Below are positions 19,192 through 28,181 of a stretch of DNA of 64,000 nucleotides, in pieces. Every line of letters begins with the position of its first letter. Positions within the stretch are counted from its first letter, which is position 1. This stretch comes from C-114 sp963719285 (GTDB lineage: Bacteria; Chloroflexota; Limnocylindria; Limnocylindrales; CSP1-4): positions 978,118 through 1,042,117 of the forward strand of contig CAVRBO010000004.1 in assembly GCA_963719285.1 (NCBI GenBank), given 5' to 3'. The notes beneath the pieces are model-generated. The model had not been told where the DNA came from. It did no database searches and saw nothing but the letters and a program-made list of their open reading frames with translations. A program made the position numbers and the translations under genes.

Positions 19192-19563
19192 ATGATGGCA
19201 CCGTCGTTCGGGACCGTGATCAGGCAGTCGCGCGACGTCCGGGGTCTCTCGTCTCTTGAGGCCGCCCGGGCGGCCGGGATCTCCGCCGCGTACCTGAGCA
19301 AGCTGGAGAACGACGGGGTCAAGAAGCCGTCACCGCCCGTCCTGCACCGGCTGAGCGAAGCGCTCAGCGTGCCCTACGCCGAACTCATGCGCCTCAACGG
19401 CTATCGTCTCCCGGGGGAGCCGGACGGCCGCCCGGTCGAGTCCCTGGGGGCGGCGCTGTTCGCCGACATCACGGCCGACGAACGCGACGAGCTGGTCGAA
19501 TACCTCGCCTGGTACCGCGCTCGCCGCCGATCCGGACGGCCGCCGGTCGCCCAGCGGGCCTAG
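19192..19563 (+). CDS. XRE-family helix-turn-helix regulator
   Basis: 123 residues. Residues about 6-68 are a Cro/C1-type HTH (FGTVIRQSRDVRGLSSLEAA, then AAGISAAYLSKLENDGVKKP and LHRLSEALSVPYAELMRLNG). The C-terminal half (ITADERDELVEYLAWYRAR) is a short helical extension, probably for dimerisation. ATG 19192 is followed in frame by ATG 19195; a GGAG lies nine bases before the first. A palindrome at 19148 suggests autoregulation. Targets unknown; neighbours are membrane and surface proteins. Confidence 0.85.
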   Translation: MMAPSFGTVIRQSRDVRGLSSLEAARAAGISAAYLSKLENDGVKKPSPPVLHRLSEALSVPYAELMRLNGYRLPGEPDGRPVESLGAALFADITADERDELVEYLAWYRARRRSGRPPVAQRA

Positions 19564-19596
19564 CGCGGCCGGCGCCCGTTGGGCGCGCCCGATCGC

Positions 19597-20398
19597 CTAC
19601 GCGTTCGAGCGGCGGCGCCGGTCGATGTAGACGAGGGACAGCCAGAGCGCGACCAGGAACGAGAGGCCGGCCGGCAGGAGCAGGCTCGGGGTGCCCGACG
19701 GGATCGAGGCTTCGTCCATCGTGCTGGTGGGCGGCGCCGTCGCGTTCTGGTTCACGATATTGGCCGAGCAGATGACCAGCGATCCGCCGCCGTTGGCCGC
19801 GTTGTTGCACTGGTTGACGGTCACGCCGAAGGCGGACGACCGCGTTCCCGATCGCCGTGCACCGCAGCCTGACGAGCGTTCCGCCGTTGGCCGAGCCGTT
19901 GCACTGGGTGATCGTCGCGTTCGTCGGTCGACGCGGGGAAGGGGTGGCAGTGGTTCGTGATGCCGCCGCCGGACCCGACGCACTGGTCACGGTCGCCTTC
20001 GAGGCGCCCGGGCTGACGTTCACGAAGTTGTTCGTGACCTTGACGCTGCAGCGCAGCGTCCCGCCGCCGCCGTTGATCGCGTAGTTGCACTGCCGGACCC
20101 GTGAGACCGGATGGCCGAGGAAGGTCGTCTTGGTCGAGCACTGCGCCGTCGGGGCGCCCGCGGCGCCGTGGCACTCGCGGATCGTGACCTTGGCGGACCC
20201 ACCGCTCTGGGTGATCGTGTTGACGACCGTGACCTGGCAGATGAGGCCGAGGCCCGGCGTGTCGTCGACGCCGTTGCTGCATGTCGTCGTCGCCGCGACG
20301 GTCGCCGCGCTGGCGGTCGCCGCCGTACCGACGGACATCGCCATGACCATGGCGATGGCCAGGAGAGCACGGGAGACGAGGGAGATCGCGTGACGCAT
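19597..20398 (-). pseudogene. Secreted cysteine-repeat protein with C-terminal anchor, frameshifted
   Basis: ATG 20398 starts a signal peptide (ALLAIAMVMAMSVGTAATAS, cut near ASAA). The mature part holds at least four units with the pattern CN-x3-NGGGG-x3-5-C, such as QCNYAINGGGGTLRC, QCNGSANGG and QCNNAANGGGSLVIC, separated by Thr/Val-rich strands (VKVTNNFVNVSPG). The last segment, PSLLLPAGLSFLVALWLSLV followed by YIDRRRRSNA, is a membrane anchor with a positive stop-transfer tail. Two frameshifts, near 19960 and 19845. Probably a cell-surface beta-rich protein. Family name unknown to me. Confidence 0.6.
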
Positions 20399-20628
20399 CG
20401 AGACACCGAAGGAGCAGTCGAGCGTCGGAGCGGATAGGCGATCAGCGGCGGGGCCCGAGGGCCGACTATGGGCGCCCTCCTCACCGCCGTCCATGACCCA
20501 TTCGGCACCCCGGGGACTGGTCGGTCTGCATGAGACCGGTGCCCTCGGATCCGGTCCGGTGCGGTCGGCGCCGGCGGCCATCTATCCTTGTCCGCGTTCG
20601 AGTGATCGCCTTGCGAGGAGTCGTCCCG

Positions 20629-23031
20629 GTGGTCGAGAGCGTACTGAGCGCAGAACAGCTGTCCCTGATCGATGCCTATTGGCGGGCCGCGAACTACCTC
20701 TCGGTCGGCCAGATCTACCTGCTCGACAACCCGCTGCTGCGCGAGCCGCTCAAGCCCGAGCACGTGAAGCCGCGCCTCCTCGGGCACTGGGGAACGACGC
20801 CCGGGTTGAACCTCATCTACGCGCACATGAACCGGGCGATCCGGGCTCGGGACCTCGACGCGATCTACGTGATCGGGCCCGGACACGGCGGGCCCGGCAT
20901 CGTCGCGAACGCGTACCTCGAGGGCACGTACAGCGAGGTCTACCCGGCCATCGGGCGCGACGCGGACGGGCTGCGCCGGCTGTTCCGGCAGTTCAGCTTC
21001 CCCGGCGGCATCCCGAGCCACGTCGCGCCCGAGACGCCGGGATCCATCCACGAGGGTGGTGAGCTCGGGTACGCCCTCACCCACGCCTACGGTGCCGCGT
21101 TCGACAACCCCGACCTCGTGGTGTGCTGCGTGGTCGGCGATGGCGAGGCCGAGACCGGACCGCTCGCGGCGAGCTGGCACTCGAACAAGTTCGTCGACCC
21201 ACGGCGCGACGGGGCGGTGCTGCCGATCCTCCACCTCAACGGCTACAAGATCGCCAACCCGACGATCCTCGCCCGGATCCCGGAGTCGGAACTCCGATCG
21301 CTGCTCGAGGGGTATGGCCACGAGGTCCATTTCGTCACGGGTGACGATCCGGCCACTGTCCACGGCCTCCTGGCGGAGACACTCGACCGGTGCCTCGACG
21401 ACATCGCCGCGATCCAGGCGGCGGCCCGGGCGGGCGACGACCCGACCCGTCCGCGCTGGCCGATGATCGTCCTTCGCACGCCGAAGGGATGGACCGGGCC
21501 GAAGGAGGTCGACGGCAAGCCGGTCGAGGGTACCTGGCGGTCGCACCAGGTGCCGTTCGCCGAGGTGCGCACGAATCCCGACCACCTCGCCCTCCTCGAG
21601 TCGTGGATGCGCAGCTACCGGCCCGACGAGCTGTTCGATGACGCCGGCGCTCTCGTCCCGGCGCTGGCCGCCTTGCCGCCCGTCGGGGAGCGGCGCATGA
21701 GTGCCAATCCCCACGCCAACGGGGGCCTGCTCCTGAGCGACCTGCGGCTGCCCGACTTCCGCGACTACGCCCTCGCCGTCCCGTCGCCGGGGACCACGCT
21801 GGGCGAGGCGACCCACGCCCTGGGCGAGATGCTCCGTGACGTGATCCGGATGAACCCGGGGACGTTCCGGTTGTTCGGGCCGGATGAGACCGCGTCGAAC
21901 CGCCTGCAGTCGGTCTTCGAGGCGACCGACCGGACGTGGGTGGCCGAACTCGTGCCCGGCGACGATCACCTCGCCCCCGACGGGCGGGTCATGGAGGTGC
22001 TCTCGGAGCACCTCTGCCAGGGCTGGCTTGAGGGCTACCTCCTGACCGGGCGGCACGGACTGTTCAACTGCTACGAGGCGTTCATCCACATCGTCGATTC
22101 GATGTTCAACCAGCACGCCAAGTGGATCAAGGCCACCCATGACATCCCGTGGCGGCGGCCGATCGCCTCGCTCAACTACCTCCTGAGCAGCCACGTCTGG
22201 CGCCAGGATCACAACGGCGCGACCCACCAGGACCCGGGTTTCATCGATCTCGTGGTCAACAAGAAGGCCGAGATCATCCGGGTCTACCTGCCGCCGGACG
22301 CGAATACGCTCCTGTCGGTCGGCGACCACTGCCTGCGCAGCCGTGACTACGTCAACGTCGTCGTCGCCGGCAAGCAGCCGGCCCTGAACTGGCTGTCGAT
22401 GGACGACGCGATCGCCCATTGCACCCGGGGGATCGGCATCTGGGAGTGGGCGAGCAACGATGTCGACGGGCGGCCCGACGTGGTCCTCGCCTGTGCGGGC
22501 GACGTCCCCACGCTCGAGACGCTCGCGGCGACCGACCTCCTTCGCCGGCACATCCCCGACCTCAAGGTCCGGGTCGTCAACGTGGTCGACCTCATGCGCC
22601 TCCAGGACTCCAGGGAGCATCCCCACGGGCTGTCCGACCCCGAGTTCGACGCGCTGTTCACGACCGACAAGCCGGTCGTCTTCGCGTACCACGGCTACCC
22701 ATGGCTCATCCACCGGCTCATCTACCGGCGGACGAACCACACCAACGTCCACGTCCGCGGTTACAAGGAAGAGGGCACGACCACCACGCCGTTCGACATG
22801 GTCATGCTCAACGACCTGGACCGCTTCCACCTGGTCATGGATGTGATCGACCGCGTCCCCGGCCTCTCGGCCCGCGCGGGCCGGGTCCGCCAGCAGATGC
22901 AGGATCTGCGCATGGCCGCACGCGCCCACACGCGAGAGACGGGCGAGGATGCACCCGAGATCCGGGACTGGCGCTGGCCGGCGCCGGCGCCGGCTTCCGA
23001 CCAGGACTCCCGAGCGAAGGCTCCGGGGTGA
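20629..23031 (+). CDS. xfp: Xylulose-5-phosphate/fructose-6-phosphate phosphoketolase
   Basis: 800 residues from GTG 20629, chosen because GAGGAG lies eight bases upstream; family length is 790-825. It splits xylulose-5-phosphate or fructose-6-phosphate with phosphate to give acetyl phosphate, using thiamine diphosphate. Signatures: HWGTTPGLNLIYAHMNRAI, GPGHGGPGIVANAYLEG, the TPP motif GDGEAETGPLAASWHSNK, LPILHLNGYKIANPT, and C-terminal VAYHGYPWLIHRLIYRR-like sequence. The stop overlaps the ackA GTG by four bases. The final residues DQDSRAKAPG lie in a 34-base repeat also found at 11414, so the extreme C-terminus may be an addition. Confidence 0.95.
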   Translation: MVESVLSAEQLSLIDAYWRAANYLSVGQIYLLDNPLLREPLKPEHVKPRLLGHWGTTPGLNLIYAHMNRAIRARDLDAIYVIGPGHGGPGIVANAYLEGTYSEVYPAIGRDADGLRRLFRQFSFPGGIPSHVAPETPGSIHEGGELGYALTHAYGAAFDNPDLVVCCVVGDGEAETGPLAASWHSNKFVDPRRDGAVLPILHLNGYKIANPTILARIPESELRSLLEGYGHEVHFVTGDDPATVHGLLAETLDRCLDDIAAIQAAARAGDDPTRPRWPMIVLRTPKGWTGPKEVDGKPVEGTWRSHQVPFAEVRTNPDHLALLESWMRSYRPDELFDDAGALVPALAALPPVGERRMSANPHANGGLLLSDLRLPDFRDYALAVPSPGTTLGEATHALGEMLRDVIRMNPGTFRLFGPDETASNRLQSVFEATDRTWVAELVPGDDHLAPDGRVMEVLSEHLCQGWLEGYLLTGRHGLFNCYEAFIHIVDSMFNQHAKWIKATHDIPWRRPIASLNYLLSSHVWRQDHNGATHQDPGFIDLVVNKKAEIIRVYLPPDANTLLSVGDHCLRSRDYVNVVVAGKQPALNWLSMDDAIAHCTRGIGIWEWASNDVDGRPDVVLACAGDVPTLETLAATDLLRRHIPDLKVRVVNVVDLMRLQDSREHPHGLSDPEFDALFTTDKPVVFAYHGYPWLIHRLIYRRTNHTNVHVRGYKEEGTTTTPFDMVMLNDLDRFHLVMDVIDRVPGLSARAGRVRQQMQDLRMAARAHTRETGEDAPEIRDWRWPAPAPASDQDSRAKAPG

Positions 23032-24272
23032 CCCGGCGCACGGACCATCGCCCCACCACCGCACCGACCGAAGTCCAGGCCGTACGGGTCCTCGTCCTCA
23101 ACGCCGGGTCGAGCTCGCTCAAGGCCAGCGTCCTCGAAGTCGCGGCAAATGCCGGCGCGGTCGGTGGACCCGAGGTCTCGGCTCAAGCCCTTCCGGTCCG
23201 CGTGGCGGCGGAGCAGGTGGACTGGGGGAGCGACGCGAGCCGCGGCGTCGACACGGCCGCCAGGGTGGCCGAGCTCCTGTCCGCGGTCGCGGGGCGCGGG
23301 CTCGAGGTGGGCTCGATCGCGGTCGTCGCGCATCGGGTGGTCCACGGCGGGCCGTCGTTCACGGAGCCCGTCGTCGTCGACCGGGAGGTCCTGGCCGCCC
23401 TCGACGCGCTCGGGCCGCTGGCTCCATTGCACAACCCGGTCGCCGTGCGGGCGATCCGGGCCGCTCGCGAGGCCCTCCCCGGGTGCCCGCACGTGGCCGT
23501 GTTCGACACCGCGTTCCACGCGACGCTGCCCGAGACCGCTCGCCTCTATCCCGTGCCCTGGCGCTGGACGGCGGCGTTCGGCGTCCGTCGGTACGGGTTC
23601 CACGGCCTCTCGGTGGCATGGTCCGTCGAGCGCGCCGCCGCGCTGCTGGGCAGGCGGGTCGACGAGCTCGACCTGGTCGTCGCCCACCTCGGCAACGGCT
23701 GCTCGGTCACGGCGGTGCAGGCCGGTCGCTCGGTCGCCACGTCGATGGGGATGACGCCGCTCGAGGGCCTGATGATGGGGACGCGGGCCGGTTCGATCGA
23801 CCCGGGCATCCCGCTCCGGCTCCTCCGCGAGGGCAGTCTGGGCCTCGAGGAGCTCGCGGACGACCTCGATCACCGGTCGGGCCTCCTTGGCGTGTCGGGC
23901 ACGACGGGCGATGTCCGGCGGCTCACGGCCGCGGCGGCCGGCGGCGACGAGGCGGCCGGGCTGGCCCTGGCGATGTTCGCCGACCGGGCGGCCGCGGGCA
24001 TCGCGGCCGCGGCGACGGCGCTGCCGCGCGTGGATGGGATCGTGTTCACCGGTGGCATCGGCGAGCACGCCGGTTCCACTCGAGCGGCGATCACGGCGCG
24101 GCTCGCGGTCGTCGGCGCGCGGGCGATCGGGTCCGACGAGACCGGCCAGGATCGGGTGCTCGACCCGATCGGGCCGGTGCCGTTCGATGGTTCCGACGGT
24201 GTGCCCGTTCTCCGCATCGAGAGCCGCGAGGACATCGTCGCGGCCCGGGCGGCGGTTCGGACGACCTCCTAG
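23028..24272 (+). CDS. ackA: Acetate kinase
   Basis: 414 residues from GTG 23028, which overlaps the xfp stop (GTGA). ASKHA-fold motifs: LVLNAGSSSLKA, substrate Arg in VVAHRVVHGG, FDTAFHATLP, RRYGFHGLS, HLGNGCSVTAV, MGTRAGSIDPG and FTGGIGEHAGS. It converts acetyl phosphate and ADP to acetate and ATP, completing the phosphoketolase (bifid-type) shunt. The first 20 residues have no counterpart in typical AckA, which begins close to VRVLVLNAG, so a start further downstream is possible. Convergent with a UspA gene, sharing four bases. Confidence 0.95.
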   Translation: MTRRTDHRPTTAPTEVQAVRVLVLNAGSSSLKASVLEVAANAGAVGGPEVSAQALPVRVAAEQVDWGSDASRGVDTAARVAELLSAVAGRGLEVGSIAVVAHRVVHGGPSFTEPVVVDREVLAALDALGPLAPLHNPVAVRAIRAAREALPGCPHVAVFDTAFHATLPETARLYPVPWRWTAAFGVRRYGFHGLSVAWSVERAAALLGRRVDELDLVVAHLGNGCSVTAVQAGRSVATSMGMTPLEGLMMGTRAGSIDPGIPLRLLREGSLGLEELADDLDHRSGLLGVSGTTGDVRRLTAAAAGGDEAAGLALAMFADRAAAGIAAAATALPRVDGIVFTGGIGEHAGSTRAAITARLAVVGARAIGSDETGQDRVLDPIGPVPFDGSDGVPVLRIESREDIVAARAAVRTTS

Positions 24273-24778
24273 CGAGCCGGGGGCCGGCCGAGGCTCGGTT
24301 CGCCCTCCGTGGCGCGGGATGAACGGACGACGAGGACCGGGCAGGGGGCATGACGAACGACCTGGTCCGACACGCTGCCGATGAGCGCGCGGCCGATCGC
24401 GCCTCGACCGTGGCTGCCGACGACGATGACGTCGGCGCCCTCCGAGCGGGCGGCCTCCACGATGGACTCGGCGGGGTCTCCCTCCCAGATGAGGAAGCTC
24501 GTCGGGATCCGGTCGCGGCGGCCGCGCAGGACCAGCTCGCTCGCGGCGGTCTCGAGGCGGGCGCGCTCCTGGTCGACCCGGCTGCGATAGCGGCCGCCGG
24601 GGAGTTGGAGTGCCCGCGGATCGATCACGGTGACCGCCAGCAGTCGGGCCTGGAGCGCCGCGGCGAGCCGGAACGCCTCATCGGTCGCGGCGGCGGACGC
24701 GGGTCCGAGATCGGTCGCGAGGACGATCTGGTGGATGGCCGGATGGACCTCGGGGCGGGACGACGGGGATGTGGTCAC
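24269..24778 (-). CDS. Universal stress protein (single UspA domain)
   Basis: 169 residues. IHQIVLATDLGPASAAATDE is the first strand and loop, VTVIDPRA the second, and DVIVVGSHGRGAIGRALIGS with VVRHAPCPVLVV the ATP-binding G-2x-G-9x-G(S/T) motif. It is therefore of the ATP-binding class. Cytosolic, usually induced under starvation or hypoxia. It is divergent from the sensor kinase gene at 24912, which may control it. Confidence 0.9.
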   Translation of the reverse strand: MTTSPSSRPEVHPAIHQIVLATDLGPASAAATDEAFRLAAALQARLLAVTVIDPRALQLPGGRYRSRVDQERARLETAASELVLRGRRDRIPTSFLIWEGDPAESIVEAARSEGADVIVVGSHGRGAIGRALIGSVSDQVVRHAPCPVLVVRSSRATEGEPSLGRPPAR

Positions 24779-24911
24779 TCGGTGAGACTGGCCTCACGGG
24801 GGCGCCGGGTCACCCGCCGAACGGCCCGAAACGGACGTGCCGCCCGGCCTGCCGAGCGCGACGAGCGAGGGCGCCGCCGGCGGAGGGGAGCGGCGCGGTA
24901 GCCTGTATGCG

Positions 24912-26120
24912 ATGACCGAACGCCTCGGCGGTGCCCCGGGCGCCGCTGCCGACACGGTGCTGGCTCTCGATGCCGCGACCCGCGGGATCGCTGGGGTCCT
25001 CGAGATCGACGCCGTCCTCCAGCTCATCGTCGAGCGGGTCCGCGCCCTGGTCGGGTCGCGCTACGCGGCCATCGGGATCGTGGACCGGAGCGGCACGATC
25101 GAACGGTTCATCACGGTCGGTATCGATCCGGAGGACCGCGAGAAGATCGGCTCGCTGCCCCGAGGTCACGGCCTGCTCGGCCTGATCATCCGCGAGGGGC
25201 GGGCGTTCAGGATCCCGGACATCTCCGCCCACCCGGCCAGCTCCGGGTTTCCGGCCCATCACCCGCCGATGCGCTCGTTCCTCGGGGTGCCGATCGTCCT
25301 GGCCGGCTCATCGATCGGCAACCTCTACCTGACCGACAAGATCGGCGCGGTGGAGTTCTCCGAGGCGGACGAGGCGCTCGTGGCGATGTTCGCCCTGCAC
25401 GCGGGGATCGCGATCGAGAACGCCCGACTCCACCAGCAGGTCCAGCGCCTGGCCATCGTCGACGAGCGGGAGCGGATCGCCAAGGACCTGCACGACGGGA
25501 TCATCCAGAGCATCTACGCGGTGGGTCTCTCGCTCGAGGACGTGCCGGACCTCACGGACGAGGACCCCGACGAGGCCCGGGCCCGGGTCGACCGGGCCAT
25601 CGACGCGCTCCATGTGACGATCCGCGACATCCGCAACTTCATCATGGGTCTCAGGCCTGAGCTCCTCGACGACGACGACCTCGTCGGCTCGCTCGATGCC
25701 CTGGCCGAGGAGGTCCGCCTCAGCTCGATGGTCGAGGTCGAGACGGCAGTCGAGCCGCGGGCCGTCGCCATGCTTCCGATGGATTCCCGGGCCGCCATCT
25801 TCCATATCACCCGGGAGGCGCTCTCGAACGTCGCCCGCCACGCCCACGCCAGCCGCGCCTCGGTCGTGGTGGAGGTCGACGGCACCAGGGTCCGGCTCGA
25901 GATCGCCGACAACGGGATCGGGTTCGACCCGGCGGCGGTCCGCGGCTCGACCCACCAGGGGCTGGCCAACATGGCCGATCGGGCGGCCCGCCACGGGGGC
26001 AGCCTCACCGTCGATAGTGGACAGGGGTCGGGGACCCGTATCATCGTCACCATGGACGCACACATCGAACGTCCCGGCGCAGCCCGCGTCGGCACCGCCA
26101 GCGAACAGGAAGCACGATGA
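24912..26120 (+). CDS. GAF-domain sensor histidine kinase, NarL/DevS class
   Basis: 402 residues from ATG 24912. A GAF domain (about 30-180: LIVERVRALVGSRYAAIGIV, then RAFRIPDISAHPAS, and FLGVPIVLAGSSIGNLYLTD) is close to the layout of DevS/DosT sensors, but only one GAF is present. The HisKA_3 helix carries the phospho-His near residue 194 (ERIAKDLHDGIIQSIYAVG). The HATPase_c domain has ITREALSNVARHA and DNGIGFD with QGLANMADRA. It phosphorylates the response regulator encoded next, which overlaps by four bases. Signal may be redox, gas or small molecule; no haem ligand can be assigned from sequence alone. Confidence 0.9.
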   Translation: MTERLGGAPGAAADTVLALDAATRGIAGVLEIDAVLQLIVERVRALVGSRYAAIGIVDRSGTIERFITVGIDPEDREKIGSLPRGHGLLGLIIREGRAFRIPDISAHPASSGFPAHHPPMRSFLGVPIVLAGSSIGNLYLTDKIGAVEFSEADEALVAMFALHAGIAIENARLHQQVQRLAIVDERERIAKDLHDGIIQSIYAVGLSLEDVPDLTDEDPDEARARVDRAIDALHVTIRDIRNFIMGLRPELLDDDDLVGSLDALAEEVRLSSMVEVETAVEPRAVAMLPMDSRAAIFHITREALSNVARHAHASRASVVVEVDGTRVRLEIADNGIGFDPAAVRGSTHQGLANMADRAARHGGSLTVDSGQGSGTRIIVTMDAHIERPGAARVGTASEQEAR

Positions 26121-26791
26121 CTGACCAAGCCGCGGCGCGGCCCTTGCGCCTGCTCGTCGTCGACGACCACGAGGTCGTCCGCCAGGGACTGGTGGCGATG
26201 CTCGACCGGCGCGATGGCTTCGAGGTCGTGGCGGAAGCAGGTTCCGTGGCGGAGGCCATCGCCATGGCCCGTCGCTTCGAGCCCGACATCGTCGTCCTGG
26301 ATGTGCGCCTGCCCGACGGGTCGGGCGTGGAAGCCTGCCGCGAGATCCGGGCCGAACGGCCGGCTACCAGGATCGTGATGCTCACGAGCTATCCGGACGA
26401 GGAGGCGGTGCTCTCGGCGATCGTCGCCGGCGCGAGCGGCTACCTCCTGAAGCAGATCCGGGCGCGCGACCTCGTGAACGCCATCGAGGCCGTCGGGCGG
26501 GGCGAGTCGCTCCTCGATCCCGCTGTGACCGAGAAGGTCCTGGAGCGGGTCCGCCGGATCGCCAACGGCGAGGCGACCGACGATCTGGCCCAGCTGACCT
26601 CGCAGGAGCAGAAGATCCTGCTCCTGGTGGCCGAGGGCAAGACGAACAAGGAGATCGCCGCCGACGTCTTCCTGTCCGACAAGACCGTGAAGAACTACGT
26701 CAGCTCGATCCTCTCGAAGCTCAATCTCGAGCGGCGCGCCCAGGCTGCCGCGTACATGGCGAAGCTGCACGGGGGTGGCTCGGGCCGCTGA
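26117..26791 (+). CDS. NarL/LuxR-type response regulator, DevR-like
   Basis: 224 residues. Receiver: VVDDHEVVRQGL, phospho-Asp near residue 61 (DIVVLDVRLPDGSG), Thr/Ser in MLTSY, Lys in LLKQIRARDL. The C-terminal LuxR helix-turn-helix reads LTSQEQKILLLVAEGKTNKE, DVFLSDKTVKNYVSSILSKL and ERRAQAAAYMAKL. The sequence DKTVKNYVS with a helical tail is typical of DevR/DosR relatives. Translationally coupled to its kinase (ATGA). Likely targets are nearby stress and energy genes, see the motif noted in the findings. Confidence 0.92.
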   Translation: MTDQAAARPLRLLVVDDHEVVRQGLVAMLDRRDGFEVVAEAGSVAEAIAMARRFEPDIVVLDVRLPDGSGVEACREIRAERPATRIVMLTSYPDEEAVLSAIVAGASGYLLKQIRARDLVNAIEAVGRGESLLDPAVTEKVLERVRRIANGEATDDLAQLTSQEQKILLLVAEGKTNKEIAADVFLSDKTVKNYVSSILSKLNLERRAQAAAYMAKLHGGGSGR

Positions 26792-26820
26792 CGGTCAGGC
26801 CGCGGGGCCACGCACGAGGC

Positions 26821-27132
26821 TTATTCCGAGCCGAGGTCCTCGCCCCGATGGCTTGCGTCGTACCGGGCTCCCAATCCCGTCGGGGCCCGCTCGAGCGCCT
26901 GGGCGAGGCGCCGGGCGAGGTCGTGGAGGGCCAATTCCGTCGCGTCCTGGATGGGCATCGCGATCGCACCCCGGATCCACTCCCGGTCGTTGGACGTCGG
27001 CAGGTCACGGGGACCGTAGCCCACCCCCTCGAGGATGACTTCGTAGAAGGCCTTCGCGATCATGTCGCGGGCGTGGTCCGTCGCGATGTTCCGCTCGATG
27101 ACGCGGGGTCTGACCGGTGCCTGCATGTTCAT
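26821..27132 (-). CDS. Hypothetical protein
   Basis: 103 residues, possible start at ATG 27132 or the next Met two codons in. Two amphipathic helices (ATDHARDMIAKAFYEVILEG and ATELALHDLARRLAQALERA) are joined by GYGPRDLPTSNDREWIRGA. The layout suggests a small soluble helical protein. It is the first of a run of small minus-strand genes. No family recognised. Confidence 0.5.
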   Translation of the reverse strand: MNMQAPVRPRVIERNIATDHARDMIAKAFYEVILEGVGYGPRDLPTSNDREWIRGAIAMPIQDATELALHDLARRLAQALERAPTGLGARYDASHRGEDLGSE

Positions 27133-27171
27133 GGCGATGTCCTTGGTGGTGCGGGTGGTGTCGGCCGTGGA

Positions 27172-27576
27172 TCAGGCCGTGAGATCCCCGGGCAGCCAGT
27201 GGTAGGCGAAGACGGCCACCAGCACCGCCAGGTCGACGACGAGCGCGCCGATCGTGCTGACGACCGGGAATGCGACCGGGAACAGGAGCAGGCCGAGCAG
27301 AGATGCCCCGGCGGAACCGATCGCCAATGGCGCGAACCACGTCGCGGGCAGCCAGCCCACGACAGATGCCGCCAGGGCCGCGAACCCGACGATCGCCGCG
27401 GTCCACAGGACGCCGCCTGCGATCTGGGTCCCGGTCGTGCCCACGGCACCGCTGATGAGCCACGAGTCGCCCCGCCAGTCGGGGTTGACCGTGGCGACCC
27501 TGAGCATCTGGATGAGGCCCAGGCTGTGGCCGATCCCGTGGGCCAGCAGGATCAGCGCGATCGAGACCTTGACCAT
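27172..27576 (-). CDS. Four-helix membrane protein of unknown function
   Basis: 134 residues from ATG 27576, preceded by AGGGAGAG. Four hydrophobic stretches: VSIALILLAHGIGHSLGLIQ, IAGGVLWTAAIVGFAALAAS, WFAPLAIGSAGASLLGLLLF and IGALVVDLAVLVAVFAYHWL. The N-terminal HGxGHxxG is suggestive of metal or haem coordination within the membrane. It lies 25 bases upstream in reading order after the flavodoxin gene, so probably co-transcribed. Confidence 0.6.
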   Translation of the reverse strand: MVKVSIALILLAHGIGHSLGLIQMLRVATVNPDWRGDSWLISGAVGTTGTQIAGGVLWTAAIVGFAALAASVVGWLPATWFAPLAIGSAGASLLGLLLFPVAFPVVSTIGALVVDLAVLVAVFAYHWLPGDLTA

Positions 27577-27601
27577 CTCTCCCTGCCTCCGTCGGTGGAT
27601 G

Positions 27602-28126
27602 TCAATCGAGGCCGGCCGGCACGCCGCTGAGGTCATGGGCGATCGCATCGGCCCACGCGTCGATGTCGGGCCAGGCGCGGAAGTCGCCTTCCGGGACGAA
27701 CCGCCTGGCGATGAGTCGCTCGACGGTCCCGAAGTCGGCGTCGTCGAGCGTCCGCCGATCGAGGGCACCGCCGAAGATCCGGTGCCCGCGCGCGGAGACC
27801 GTGGCCGCCAGGGCCTCGATCCCGAGTGGCACGACCGGCGGCCGGCTGGTCGCCTGGTCTCCGACCGGTCCGCTGCTGAACAGCCAGACCGGCTTCGCGG
27901 CCAGGGCGGTCCGGTTGTCCTCGATGAACCGCCCGGCCTGGGTCAGCCAATGCCCGGCGTACACGGCGCTGCCGATGACGAAAGCGTCGTAGGCGCGGAG
28001 ATCGGTCACCGATCCGACCGGGACGGTGGTGGCGGCGAGTCCGGCGCCGTGGAGGCGTTCCGCGATCCGTTCGGCGATACCGCGGGTCGACCCGAGGCGG
28101 GTCGCAAAGACGATCAGGACATGCAT
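27602..28126 (-). CDS. Flavodoxin-domain protein (HemG-like)
   Basis: 174 residues from ATG 28126, after AAGGGGGAC. The phosphate-binding loop ATRLGSTRGIAERIAERL and YDAFVIGSAVYAGHWLTQAG with KPVWLFSSGPVGD place it with menaquinone-dependent protoporphyrinogen oxidase-like flavodoxins. The C-terminus WPDIDAWADAIAHDL matches that group. It could carry electrons from or to NifJ, or act on haem precursors. It is about 40 percent identical by eye to the next gene upstream, a tandem duplication. Confidence 0.8.
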   Translation of the reverse strand: MHVLIVFATRLGSTRGIAERIAERLHGAGLAATTVPVGSVTDLRAYDAFVIGSAVYAGHWLTQAGRFIEDNRTALAAKPVWLFSSGPVGDQATSRPPVVPLGIEALAATVSARGHRIFGGALDRRTLDDADFGTVERLIARRFVPEGDFRAWPDIDAWADAIAHDLSGVPAGLD

Positions 28127-28181
28127 CGACGGGTCCCCCTTCCCGGTGCGCTGGCGGCGATCCCGGTGCGCGTCGCGCGGG

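Noticed and set aside
20020..23064. Very long open frame on the minus strand opposite phosphoketolase (about 1000 codons)
   Set aside because: It is the antisense mirror of a high-GC gene. The plus strand encodes a complete phosphoketolase with all motifs, and the minus reading has no domain.
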